Translations under genes and position numbers: made by a program | NCBI RefSeq assembly: GCF_025399195.1 | Contig: NW_026252098.1 | Span: forward strand, 310,001 to 374,000 | Source of the DNA: Umbelopsis ramanniana AG | Lineage: Eukaryota > Mucoromycota > Umbelopsidomycetes > Umbelopsidales > Umbelopsidaceae | DNA: 64,000 nt | Reading direction: 5' to 3' | The notes under the pieces: model-generated | Database searches by the model: none | Told to the model about the DNA's origin: nothing | Seen by the model: the letters and a program-made list of their open reading frames with translations, nothing else | In this document: in pieces, positions 1 to 11,321 of the stretch | Layout: every line of letters starts with the position of its first letter | Position numbering within the stretch: position 1 is the stretch's first letter

Positions 1-951
1 TCTCTTTGCGTTCATCTCTGAGGCTGGACGTGATTAAAATGCACAAAGGTACGGTAGGTTATTTTTTTGAAGCCCAACTCGCAAGACTTGGAAAAGCCAC
101 GAGAAATGCTTACGTCACGAGATGAATGTTGAATGGCAACACGGTGAAAGGGGCAATCGGTGCACTTTATTGACGGTATTGGTATTCTATCAACATGATG
201 TCGTACTACGAAACGATATGGAAAGTCGAAAAATATTCAATTATAAACTATGCATTTTTGACCAATTTACTACCGTATCTTCTATACTGCATAGAAAATT
301 TCGAAATTTTGAAAGTAGGACAATGGTTTTTTAAGCCGATGTCTGATTCTAGCCACTGAGAGTGATATCCACGCGTTGTATACCACGGTCTAATTCTACA
401 TGTCTTCTTGATGAGACAATAGTATATTCTTCTTTGCCGTCTTCCACACAGATGACATGGAGAAGACATGTGTTGCTCAACTTTTAAGTCCACTTGCTAG
501 AGGCCGGATAACCAAATGTTTCTAGCAACATTTTATTTCGTCATGTAGTTTGAAATTTCCTACCTTTTTATACACAGTATAATAGCAGTAATAGACGTTT
601 TTCCTTGTCAAATCTCATTAGATTGTTCAAAAGCATACCTCAGTGAAATCCAGCCTTACATAATATTGCTTGACATCGGCTAGGTCGCTGCTCGTCTTTT
701 GGGGCCAATTGTTTAATGAAATAAGTCAATGATGTTGGATCAAACTTGACGTTGTACCTATTGTATATTCCTCATTCTTTTTCAATTCATATAGCGGCCA
801 AACGCTAAGACCAATATCCATTCATAGCGTTGGAACAAGAAACCAAGCCGAAACCATTTTCGTACTCAGGAAGGATTTCGACCTGTGGCTTGAGTAAGCC
901 TAAATTTGCAGGTCCGCGACGACACCTTCATTGGATTGATCACGATACTGC
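1..951. other. No gene recognised upstream of CAF40
   Basis: This stretch holds only short overlapping reading frames on both strands, and none resembles a known protein. Its last part, roughly 780-951, is the likely 5' leader and promoter of the CCR4-NOT gene that follows. A 5' exon of that gene cannot be excluded, but the chosen start at 952 already gives the expected protein. Confidence 0.5.
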
Positions 952-2291
952 ATGCAACCACCATTACCCTCGAGCTCACAGGGCTCTCTCACTAACGCCC
1001 TACAATCCGGATCTGGATCTGGAATGCGATACAATAATATGCTCCAGCAACAATTGCAACAAAACTCCATGCAAGCTCACGATTCCCGATATGAGTATAC
1101 CAATTACCAAAATATCGTACTGGCCAATCAAAATCTAATGCAACAGCAACAACTTCAGCAAGCAAAGAAAATCAACTCGGATCAACTTGCGCAGAGATCC
1201 TTGCAAGCGGAAGAGAGGATTTATGCTCTAATTTTGGATTTGATGAACCCCAACCTTCGTGAACAGGCTCTTCTCGAGCTTAGCAAAAAGCGCGAGATGT
1301 ATGACGACCTTGCTATCATCCTATGGCACTCATATGGTAAGAGTGGGCATTTTAAAATTGCCAAGAATTCATCCAGTGATAGCTTTCTTATTTTTGTTGG
1401 ATATACTAGGTGTCGTGTCGATTCTTCTGCAAGAAATTATTTCAGTGTACCCCCTATTATCTCCACCCGCACTCACTGCCGTTGCATCCAACCGTGTTTG
1501 TAATGCTCTAGCTCTACTCCAATGTATTGCTAGCCATAGTGCCACCAGGCCACTTTTACTTAATGGTAAGTTTTTTTCCATGGCCATTTGTTTAGCATGA
1601 GATAAAATGGCTGATCCCATATGTATGATTCAGCCCACATTCCACTATTTCTATACCCTTTTTTGAACACCACAAGCAAAACAAGAGCGTTTGAATATTT
1701 GCGCTTGACCAGTCTTGGTGTCATTGGAGCTTTTGTGAAGGTAGGACTATGTTCTATGGTACAAACGTGCGACAGCTCGATGCTAAAAATTTTGAAAACA
1801 TCTAGAATGACAATTCTGAAGTGATCAACTTTTTACTGTCGACTGAGATCATTCCCCTATGTCTTAGAACGATGGAAAATGGGAGCGAGCTGTCTAGAAC
1901 GGTGGCAATCTTCATTGTACAGAAAATACTGATGGATGATGCTGGACTAGTCTACATTTGCCAAACATACGAAAGATTCTATGCGGTTACAACTGTTCTA
2001 AATGATATGGTTAGTCAGCTGGCCGAGACTCAGTCCATTCGACTTCTCAAGCACGTCATTCGATGTTATTTGAGGTTGAGTGAAAATCCAAGGTAATCCT
2101 CGTTGTTCTCAATGCATAGCTGTTTGCGATTTCCGTCATTGATAAAACTTCATATCCATAGAGCAAGAGAAGCACTTCGACAGTGTTTGCCTGACGAGCT
2201 AAGAGACGCTACTTTTGCCGGTATTTTAAGAGACGATATCACCAGCCAAAGATACTTAAATCAACTCTTGATCAACCTCTTGGGCAACTGA
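952..2291 (+). CDS. CAF40: CCR4-NOT complex subunit Caf40/Rcd1 (CNOT9)
   Basis: This is the armadillo-repeat CNOT9/Rcd1 subunit of the CCR4-NOT deadenylase, which acts in cytoplasmic mRNA decay and nuclear transcription control. Five exons can be read: 952-1336, 1410-1565, 1634-1740, 1806-2092 and 2162-2291. The product runs from a short Gln-rich N-terminus (QQQLQQ, QQQQLQQ) into the conserved ARM core. Near-identical family stretches include [59 protein letters not shown] and [15 protein letters not shown]. It ends shortly after the core, as CNOT9 proteins do. The start is the first ATG in frame with the core. The Gln-rich N-terminal extension is typical of fungal Caf40 and poorly conserved. 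Identity is very secure; the N-terminus is less so. Confidence 0.95.
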
Positions 2292-4993
2292 ACTACTCAT
2301 TGACTGTAGAACCTTACTATTATTTTTGTTCATATTTTCAATGTTAACAACATCTGTAAATGCTGTAATCATCTTTGATTCTCCCCCCTACAGTTTTGGA
2401 TTATTTCTCCCCTCCGCCTTGGTACATACAAAATACACTCACACTGCACTGGGATAGATTCACAGTACATTTTTGTACATCAAATGTCAATATGGTACCG
2501 TAATATAAACAGTATATAAAAAAACTATATAAAACTTCTTTAAATGTTGAAAATAAACGAGTATACTGTCTCAAAATATTTCGCGAACCTCCAAGATATT
2601 TACAAACTGTTTGGAATTTGCATTCGCATTGGCTTGTTCTATTTTTGTCGGCTGGCTTCAGGCGCTAATTTGTAGAAAAGCATTGAGAAACACATTGCTT
2701 TTATAGAGGGTGAAAAAATGATACTTAGTGGATCTGGTCATTCTGCCTCTACAGAATATCAGCTTGTCATATATAGAAATCTTGTGGAAGGAGGTAAAGA
2801 AAAAAGACTAATGAGCATGCTAGATCATGCTGCCATCGAAGGATCTCATTTGGTACACTTGTAAATCTTTGATGGATTTTTGATATGGTACCACCTGCAG
2901 CAGCGATCGACAGATATTCTATGACCCACACTATGTTCTTGACGTCGACGCAAAAACACATTAATTCATGTCCAAACCCTGTTGAAAAGTAAAGCAAGCT
3001 ACATTTGCTAACGACAAAGTATTGTTGGAATGGCCGAATAACAATCTCATCCCCTGTTTTAGAAGAACTTCATAGGATAAAGATACCCTTTCTCACAAAT
3101 GATCGCCATCGACATAGTTCTTTAGGCGGCAATCATTTGTGACGCTGTTAAGGAAATGCAATTACGGATAAACGGATGCCCTCAGGCGCTTTGGTTTAGT
3201 GAGGGAGACAGGAATAATTATGGAGACATCCATGCTAAATATCATTACTGCAAGTTCTTCATTCATCCAAGCTCCTCCACAGTCTCCAAGTTCTAAGGTT
3301 CCGAGATTCCAAATTCCAGGGTCCTATCTCTCAAAGCGGTGGTCCAAGTGAGTCACGACAGAGGATGTATTGTGACACGAAAACCCAATGGCCATTAGTA
3401 CACATGTTGCTCTTATAGGCTCTCCAAGCTACCATACATCGTGCGGTCGTCTGTTCTGAATTAGTTACCGCTATCTCAACCCCGGATACTTTCGGTACGG
3501 TTGATACGGACAATCGTAGCAGTGAGACTGTAGAACAGATGGAATTACTTGGAGGTCTGTTAATCATACATTAACGCACGTCATCCATTCAGCCAAGATT
3601 AAAAAAATTTTACCAGCTGTAATTTCACTCGGAAAGAAAGATTGTAGAAGTGATCCGATCCACCTCGCTTGGTGCCGGCCGTAAAATTTGCAATCTACTC
3701 AGTATGGATGCGTAACAGAAAAGGTTGGCTTACAGCAGCTTCACTGTATCCTGTCCGCTAGAAGATGCTCACGTAATTAGGCAGCTTGTGTAGCGACACT
3801 GGATCCCGCTTATCGTTTTTGTTTTTGTTGGGGTATCTATAGCGAACGGTAGAGCATCGTTCCATTTTCTAGGATCCCACGGTCAAAAAAAGAAGTAGCT
3901 CCGGATGAATCTTATCTCACAATCTATTACTACGGGTGGGATGAGCTATTTTAGAAATGACAAAAAACATAATGTAAATCATCTTGCCTTGCATCAAAGT
4001 AGGCCAAATGAAATATGTAAGGCTTTTTAGACTGGTTTGATCTGCCGTAACATCCTTTAGACGTCGGTACCAGTGAAATTTAGAGAACCCCTTCTTGCCA
4101 TGACTGCGTTAATTTTTCACTCTCCTATTCGGATAGAGAATATTGATGAGAATGTTGCCTTTTTTTTCACAACGGTCTTGACAAAATGCATTAGTCTATT
4201 GCGGAGTTGACAGGGCAAAGAAGTAGAGCCATGCCTATTTGTGCTCGTGTGTTTGCCCTGGAGGTGAATGGATAGAAATGGTCAAATTATGATGCAAAAT
4301 TATTACATGTAGCAATATGTCAATTTAATCAACTTTCTCCATTGCCATTTGGTATTTTTTTTTTTGAGTTTGTTTTGCCGGTTTGAAAGACCGAGAATTC
4401 CAGCCATACGGTAATCAATGGCGTCTCATCATTAATTATGCTCACTTGGAGACAAATGAAAGTGTACCAAGCGGCCCCTGAGACCAAGTAGTGTTCAGAA
4501 AACTCCGTAACTCAACAAAGGAAGGTGTCGGGGAAGATTACTGGAACCTCGCGAATCAATGACGTTCCATTATCTTCAAGTATGGTTGTGGCCACATAGC
4601 TGCATGTAACTGATCTATTGAGTGACACACCGCTTAACATTAATTATTTATATGAAACTTGTTGAAGATGTGTCAATTCCATAATCATATGCTTGTGTTT
4701 GAAGACGTCTTTAGGGATATTAAAAGATAAAATGATAAGAGATCCTCAACCCGCTGTCCCCCAAGGTTTCAAAATCTGGTGGCATCCTAAAATGGGGGTA
4801 ATGCATGCACCTGGTGCAAGGTCATTTGGAATACAGACGCCTTTGCTGCTGCACTGCACTTTCTAGTTGAACGCAGTGTTTTTTATTTTTATATTTTATT
4901 TTCTTCTCTCCCCCTTCGTGTACGCCCTCTTCTACGGCTCGCAATCGCGCATTTTCCAATCTCTTTTGATCTTCATATTCCGTCGGTGTCGAC
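2292..4993. other. Gene-poor 2.7 kb intergenic region
   Basis: No reading frame here resembles a known protein, and none shows convincing exon structure. The first about 200 bases are the likely CAF40 3' untranslated region. The last few hundred bases should hold the promoter of the UPF0303 gene, including a pyrimidine-rich tract just upstream of 4920. The only structure noted is an inverted repeat near 3.1 kb, listed separately. Confidence 0.5.
3093..3142. repeat. Inverted repeat able to form a hairpin
   Basis: The left arm TCACAAATGATCGCC (3093-3107) faces the right arm GGCGGCAATCATTTGTGA (3125-3142). The outer 11 bases pair perfectly (TCACAAATGAT with ATCATTTGTGA). Four more pairs (CGCC with GGCG) follow after a three-base bulge, leaving a loop of about 17 bases. 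It lies in non-coding sequence. Its role is unknown: it could be a small-element footprint, a structured RNA or chance. Confidence 0.55.
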
Positions 4994-6245
4994 ATGAGCA
5001 ATGGCTATTATCAGTCATTCTGCGCATCGTGTAGACAATGTTTGCGATGTAGATTGCGTCGTGGGTGCCGATGTACCCCCCTCCCGGTCCTAGATTGGTC
5101 CAGAGATCACACCCGAGATGGAGCGCTGGATTTTCGAAAGAAAAAAATATCAAGTCAAAATAACGCACGGGACCTACCTGCCATCAAACAGCATTTGGCA
5201 CGTGAAAATCCACAGATAGATTGGAATAACATGGATGAATTTGTCGTCAACTTGTGTATGAACTGTGATAGGAAATGGCGAAAATTCAGAGACGGATACC
5301 TCCATGAACATGATCACAGTGAACCACCTCAACACTCAGCCACCACCGAGATGAGATCAACTGAGCCTCCACCGCCTCCGCACATTCGCCAACTACATCC
5401 TGAACCTACGTCGCTACACTTTGAATCCGACGAACACAACCGACCCTTGATAACGAGATCCATGGAATCTTCTCCTGAAGTGACTTACCAGCGAAAAAGA
5501 CGACGGCGAGACACTGTAATGTCTGAACATCATCAACTCACAAGTTCTAATTTTGGCAAGTTGTAATCCCTTTGTTCGTTAAATTAAAAACCTTAAATTT
5601 GTTCCCTTCTTTTTTTATTTTTCTTAACTCGACTAACACGAGAATTCCCATACAGCCCTCAATCCGACAAGCCATCGTTTTTTCGAACAAGAACTTCATT
5701 TCCGCCGCACTATTTTCACACCCGATCACGCATTACAACTCGGCCTCGCTATCATTGATCTAGCAAAATCTCAACCTCAAAACCCATTGGTAGTTGACAT
5801 TACCCTGAATGGCTATCAAGTTTTTAGATTTGCCATGCAAGGAACAGGTCCCGACGATGATGAATGGATACGGAGAAAGAGAAATGTTGTAGACAGATTT
5901 CGTCACTCAAGCGCCTTGGTACAGTCTCAAATTGATTATTTGGGATCAAACGCGGTTGAGCGATACCCGGTAAGTTTACCATTCATCAAACTTTACTACT
6001 CAAACTTTGATCGTTTACTAAATTAAAATATTTGTCAGATCCATGATCCACGTTACGGGTTCTATCCAGGGTCGTTCCCTATCATAGTGAGCGGAGTTGG
6101 AGTAGTAGGTTCTATTACCGTTGCGGGATCCAATTTGCGCGCTGACCACGACGTTATCATTGCCGCTCTGCAAAAACTTACCACCGAACAACCACCTCAA
6201 AACGATAAAGCGGGTCCAGAAGGATTCAGGCAACCGATCACTTAA
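4994..6245 (+). CDS. Cys-rich N-terminal region joined to a UPF0303 (DUF336-like) domain
   Basis: Exons are read as 4994-5555, 5656-5969 and 6039-6245. The second and third exons encode a complete UPF0303 domain (the family of yeast Ybr137w, related to haem-degrading HbpS-like proteins), with FFEQELHFRR, DHALQLGLAI, PLVVDITLNGYQVFRFA, DDDEWIRRKRNVVDRF and GSITVAGSNLRADHDVII. No in-frame ATG stands in front of the domain, and an in-frame stop lies just upstream. The domain therefore appears to be reached only by splicing from exon 1 through a GC-AG intron (GCAAGT...TACAG). Exon 1 encodes about 187 unrecognised residues. It has a Cys cluster at residues 10-27 (CxxC twice, then CxC), another CxxC at 88-91 (CMNC), a Pro-rich stretch and a basic KRRRRR run. 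The UPF0303 call is secure. The fusion, the start and exon 1 are less certain, and exon 1 could be a separate gene. Confidence 0.72.
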
Positions 6246-6538
6246 CATTGCCCATACCATATCCATACAACCTTCACGCTATGTACAGTTATTATATTCT
6301 ACCAATCCCTCGCGAGCATATATAAATGTATGCATTCCTTGGTCATCAAAAGTTCGTCTTTACAACAAAATAAAGTAAAATAGCAAAAGAGTAATTTCTT
6401 TAACCTATACTTCATCCAGATAACATAAACTTTGTTGGTATCTTTGTACAACCAGAATCTAAATATTTGCATGCTGGGGGAAGACAATGGAGATATATCA
6501 CTACGGTTCATGATACTTTGATCACATGCCACCATGAT

Positions 6539-8510
6539 TTAAGACGTCAACGGTCCCTTGATGTCGACTTTAGAATGTTTACTACTACTTTCCAGCAAGC
6601 CGGGCAAAGCTGACCTGGTATCCAAGGATTTGCCGTCGCTCGATACAAAGTTGGCTTTATGCTCTGTCAGTAACCGACAAAGGGATGTTAATGATCCTAA
6701 AGCCAATTCCTGTATAATATAACCCGTCTCCACTGTTGGCCTAAACCTGTCATTGGATAAATGAGCCACGAGAAATCACGTATCACTTCAATAAGACGGA
6801 ATGACTTACGCTTTACATATGGCTTTTAATGCCCCTATTCGTTCCCGTTCGACAAATTTGTCCATAAGGTAACCTCCCATATTCGGTGCATCCAGGTATA
6901 ATTTGAAGAAACGATGGTAATTTCCCGTAGCCATAGAGGAGCGAACTTTTAATGCGTGACTAATTGCGGGGTCATTCTTTTGTATAAGTGTCAAATGCTT
7001 CAGGAGAGCGTTGATATCTGTTGCAAATCGGTATGAGAGATTTATACCATAGATCACGTACACCATCAAGTTACACCCACACACTTACCAGAATGGTTCT
7101 GAGCATATTGTAAATATAAAATACGATAGGCAATAAACTCATATTCTCGACCTGGTATTCCCAGCCTATATAATTCTCGTAATTGCGTTTGGCACTGATT
7201 GTACTCTCCAAGATCGCCCTGAAATACTGTCACGTTAGAAATACTTTGGTCCGCCAATTGAGTAAGCATATACAAAAAATACCTTTTCCAGCGCGATACG
7301 GGCGTGAATTTCGTACACCTGAACGGTAAATTCTGTCTGTATCCGTTGAACCTGTCAAATGAAGAAAAGTAAGAATTGGAATACGCTTTATAGTAGTACT
7401 TCAACTCTCACTAACCGTAAGGTCCTGTCGGATGGATTTGAATTGGTCACATATGTAAGAATAATTCTCTTCTGTTCGCCATTTTTTCTTCAATAAATTT
7501 AGCGTCTTCCTTAGAATTGGAACTGGCCGAACCATCGCAGGATCTGCTGCCTAAAACCAGATCAACATGTCAGCTAAAAATAATAGTAACCCAAAAAAAC
7601 AACCACCACTAGCACAAGGAAAGACACATACCGACGTCAGCCGCAAGTACGGCTTTTCTAACACTGTACTCGTCCCTACTATCGCTTCGCCGCTGGTGTC
7701 AGGGCTCTAATTGAATGGTAAGCGCCTATATTGCTTTAAGATCAAAGATTTTGAGATAGTACTCACCGACGCTGAACGCTTTGTTCCTGCAAACTGCCTG
7801 GGAGGCGGACTAGATGAAGCGCTTGTTTGAAATCTGAGCTGACGACTCTCACGTTTGTACAGTTCCTGTTGAGTTTCTTTCATAGGTATGATGCCACCGG
7901 TTTTGAACTTTGGTCTATTGGATGTAACCTTTAGCATTGAGGACAAACGAACTTGGTGTGAAAAAAAATGAGTACTAACAACCCGGCCGCCAGCTGTATT
8001 TTCTTTTTGGAGGATTTTGGATTGACTTTTGTATTACAGCCGCTATCGTCAAGTGCAGTTAGTATTTTCGTAGACAAGATAAGATCGTTAAGGCAAGGTG
8101 AGGTATCGTACTTTGGTAACGGCATCTCGTTCCAATCGGTTGATTGTAAAGCACCGGCTTCGAAAGCTGTTTCAATCCTTTCCTTCAATTCTTCTTCAAC
8201 TATACTTCGCTTTGCAGGCGGACAATTCTGATAACAGCTTTGCACGTACTCTCTTTTAAAGCCGAATGACAAAAATTAGGATCCATTGTCCGGAATATCG
8301 GTAATAATTATGATCTTACTTTAGTTGTGGTGGAAATTTCTTTTCATCAATGCTGCTTAATCCACTTGTCAATGTCCCTATACGTGCTCGCTTTGCTTTT
8401 TTTCCACCAACAGCGACATATGACGGCCCTGTTGAACATAAGCAATCAGTCTTTACTTCTGTATTTCTTTTGCAGTTCAGGTAAGAGGAACACGTACGAA
8501 AATCTGACAT
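6539..8510 (-). CDS. THP3: SAC3/GANP-domain protein, Thp3/LENG8-like
   Basis: This homologue of yeast Thp3 and animal LENG8 has a SAC3/GANP (PCI-like) domain and acts in transcription elongation and mRNP processing with the COP9-like partner Csn12. Family signatures appear in order on the minus strand: [13 protein letters not shown] and TDWNEMPLP (8330-8110), the linker, then [87 protein letters not shown] and [14 protein letters not shown]. The LKEYVQ junction forms exactly when a GTAAGATC intron (about 8327-8254) is removed. The stop is at 6539. The start is unresolved: the N-terminus is not conserved, so 8510 is only the edge of the plausible first exon, and a further exon up to about 8680 is possible. 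It converges on the UPF0303 gene with 293 bases between stops. Confidence 0.85.
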
Positions 8511-8699
8511 TTCGCAGAATTATTATAAGTTGGGTGACCTTGGTGTACTCTAAACTTGATTTGGCCGAAGAATGTGTGATCTCGATTGTTCTCGCTTATA
8601 AGTCGAAGGATGGCTGTCTGTAACTTTTTTTCAGTGAGAGAAAAAATACGTTGAGCAGACATGCCACGTGATCTGCGCATCAATGGATGAAATTCAGTT

Positions 8700-9193
8700 C
8701 TATGATACTCGGCTGCAGAATCAAAGCCCTGAACTTCTGTAGCTTTGGCATCATCTTTCTTTGTTCGATCGTTTTCTCAATTTGAACAAGGAATTAGTGC
8801 CCTTTATCCAGTGGCAAATCACACACTATCATGAGACAAAGAGTATAACACACACACCAGATGTGATTTCCTTTTTTTTTTGCGGTGTTTGCAGTTGATT
8901 CCTTCGATGTTCGTATGCGTTGATTACAATAGTTTCATTCTCACATGAGAAATGCAGAATTTGACAACGGTGAAGGTGAAATATATGAGAATGAAAGAGA
9001 AAGAAAAGAAAAAGAGAAGCGAGTAGAATAAGTAGGCGAATGAGAAAGAGAAAGGAAGATATAATAGGATGGAAAGCCATATGCTCTCTAAACACGAGGG
9101 AATAAAGTAGGCAAAGGCGTGTATCAATACACTGAACAAACGAAGATCCATTGCTCATCGCAAGAAAACATCAGCTCTCTCCAATTGTCTTGC
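8700..9193. other. Intergenic region with a long purine tract
   Basis: This lies between the CK2 stop and the THP3-like gene, both on the minus strand. About 8985-9062 is almost pure A/G on the plus strand, so it is CT-rich on the coding strand of the downstream gene. CT-rich tracts are common just upstream of fungal transcription starts, so this is most simply the THP3 promoter. No coding potential was recognised. Confidence 0.45.
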
Positions 9194-10775
9194 TTATTTT
9201 TTTTGTCTTATTGGCTCTGTATAGAGTAGGTGGTATTAAAGGTTTTGTTTGTCCACCAAGTCTTCTATAAATTGAAACAGAATACTTACCAAAGTATGGG
9301 TGATCCATAGCTTCCAGAGGCGTCAATCTCTCCTGGTGATCATACCGAAGCAGCTTGTCCAAGAAATCAAGAGCTTCGTTTGAAACAAACCGTTGGTTGT
9401 CGCTTGTGATAAATTTGGACCACGGTTTGCGTGGATATCTAATAGAATGACTGCGTTAACGTACTGTGATATTTGCTTTGACCTCGTTCACAATAACATA
9501 CCTTCCCAAAATCTCGTCGTACTGTTGGTCGAGCACTAGTTCATACTTCTCCACATAGGCAAACAATTCATCGGTACCTAGGACCTTTGCAATTTTAACC
9601 AATTGGTCATAATTGTCATGACCGTGGAAGAAAGGCTCCTTGCGGAAGATCTGTGACAGTGGCATTTAGTAAATTTTAAGTTGATGAAGTACCATCCAAA
9701 TGATGTCAACTTACCATACTGGCATACATGCAGCCATAACTCCACATATCAAGGCTGTAGTCGTATTCTTGGAAATCGACGAGAAGTTCAGGGCCCTTGA
9801 AATACCGAGAAGCGACACGCACATTGTATTCTGTGCCTGGGTGGTAGAATTCAGCAAGACCCCAATCAATCAAGCGAAGCTGTATAATACGGATCTTAGT
9901 GATCAAAGAACTGTGAAGATTTTCGCTTTGAGTGAACCCGCCTTTACCTGTCGTTTTTCATGGTCGATCATGACATTGTGGGGCTTAACATCGCGGTGCA
10001 TAATTCCTTTTGAATGGCAAAAGTCCAAAGCCTAAATTTGTCGTGAAAAGTAAGCATCATCAGCTAAAGAACAAACATAACTTGCTATCAACACAAATAT
10101 ACGCACCTTTAGGAGTTCATACATATAAAATCGAATATCGTAGTCTTGGAATTTTGGGTAAAGTATTTTAAAGTCGGTATTATTCACGTTTTCAAATATG
10201 AGAGATGGTGTCTTGGACTAAAGCGTAGGCGATAAAAAGTGTGAGAAGTCGCAAGAATCCAGAAAGAAAACGTGATACATAGTGTTCATGACTTGGCTTA
10301 CCTGTGGGTCTCTAACGACATCCAATAGACCAATGACATTGGGGCCACCAGTGAGATTTTGAAGGATCTTGATCTCTCGCTTAATCTTCTTCTTCTTGAC
10401 AGGCTTGAGAACCTTGATCACGCACTTTTCGCCGTTGACAACGTTGATACCTTCGAATACCTCAGAGTATTTGCCTCGACCGACTTTTCGAACGATCTCG
10501 TAATTGTCTTGGGACCTGTAATATAAATCGCGACCAGAGAAACAATCATGAGTTACATGTATCGAGTATTTCGGTATATAAGGGATAGTGATTCAACATG
10601 AAGATGTCTAAAGGCTTTTCCGATAACATGTCCCTCGTTGGATAACCATTCCGCTTGGAGAGATTGAGAGAATCGCTTACCCCCACTGAACTTGCAGATT
10701 GTCATAATCATAGTAATCTCGTGGCTGCTGCTGATTGACGTTAGCATAGCTCCGTGCTATACTTTGGTACGGCAT
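9194..10775 (-). CDS. CKA1: Casein kinase 2 catalytic subunit alpha
   Basis: This is the constitutively active Ser/Thr kinase CK2 alpha. The start at 10775 gives [20 protein letters not shown], the usual CK2 alpha N-terminus, followed by YDNLQVQWG. Then come [18 protein letters not shown] (the basic CK2 substrate/heparin cluster), [18 protein letters not shown] (catalytic loop), [13 protein letters not shown] (the CK2-specific DWG in place of DFG), [27 protein letters not shown] and [21 protein letters not shown]. At least six introns are present. The final exon (9216-9194) is only 23 bases and gives EPIRQKK after a 73-base intron (9289-9217), the expected length for fungal CK2 alpha. Divergent from the DDT gene. 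Identity is certain; some internal boundaries were not fixed base by base. Confidence 0.96.
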
Positions 10776-11263
10776 GGTATTTGACAAGCAAGATGAACAG
10801 CGTACTGGAGCCGAAAAAGAGTCTCAACTTTGTGTACAACTCTTTGTCATGTGACTTATAGCACTGCACACCGCCCAAAACGAAAGAAAAAAAAATTGGT
10901 CACATCATCTCAGACCACTGTACCGCCTTACAGCCTTCTTATGCTTATAGATAATGTTACAGGCATCGGTTTTTCATGATGCTGCTGTAAGAATATTACC
11001 AATATGATGAATAAGATCTATAACCTTTGTCGGGACTCCTTTCCATCGATAATAGCCTCTTGTTCCGTTTAATGCTTGGGTACAAAAGGACCATTTTGAT
11101 GAAAATATACTAGGCAAGCCCTCTTCTTTAATCGATTGCCATTTACATTGCATATTACCTTCTCGAAGATCTACTTTGTATGATCAGATCCATGTGGTAG
11201 TATTCATGGCATGCGCACAAACCCGTTATCATAAATTTTTTTGGTAGTTGTCTCAGAAAATTT

Positions 11264-11282
11264 AAAAAAAAAAAAAAAAAAA
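11264..11282 (+). other. Poly(dA:dT) tract in promoter
   Basis: A run of about 19 A bases ends some 40 bases before the start codon of the DDT/WHIM gene, inside the 545-base divergent promoter shared with CK2 alpha. Such tracts exclude nucleosomes in fungal promoters. There is no adjoining element body that would make it a retroposon tail. Confidence 0.5.
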
Positions 11283-11321
11283 CTTTAACTTATAATCGCT
11301 AGACGTAAATCTTTGCTAAAC

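Noticed and set aside
8477-8683. Minus-strand frame upstream of the THP3-like gene as its first exon
   Set aside because: It overlaps the better-supported frame, lacks family similarity, and no splice pair joins it cleanly. Left open as a possibility only.
9217-9289. A 25-base intron candidate in CK2 alpha (GTAAGT to the first TTTATAG)
   Set aside because: It is too short for a spliceosomal intron in this genome. The 73-base alternative gives the expected CK2 C-terminus.
11264-11282. Poly(A) run as a retroposon tail
   Set aside because: No element body or target-site duplication was seen beside it, and its place just before a start codon fits a promoter poly(dA:dT) tract.
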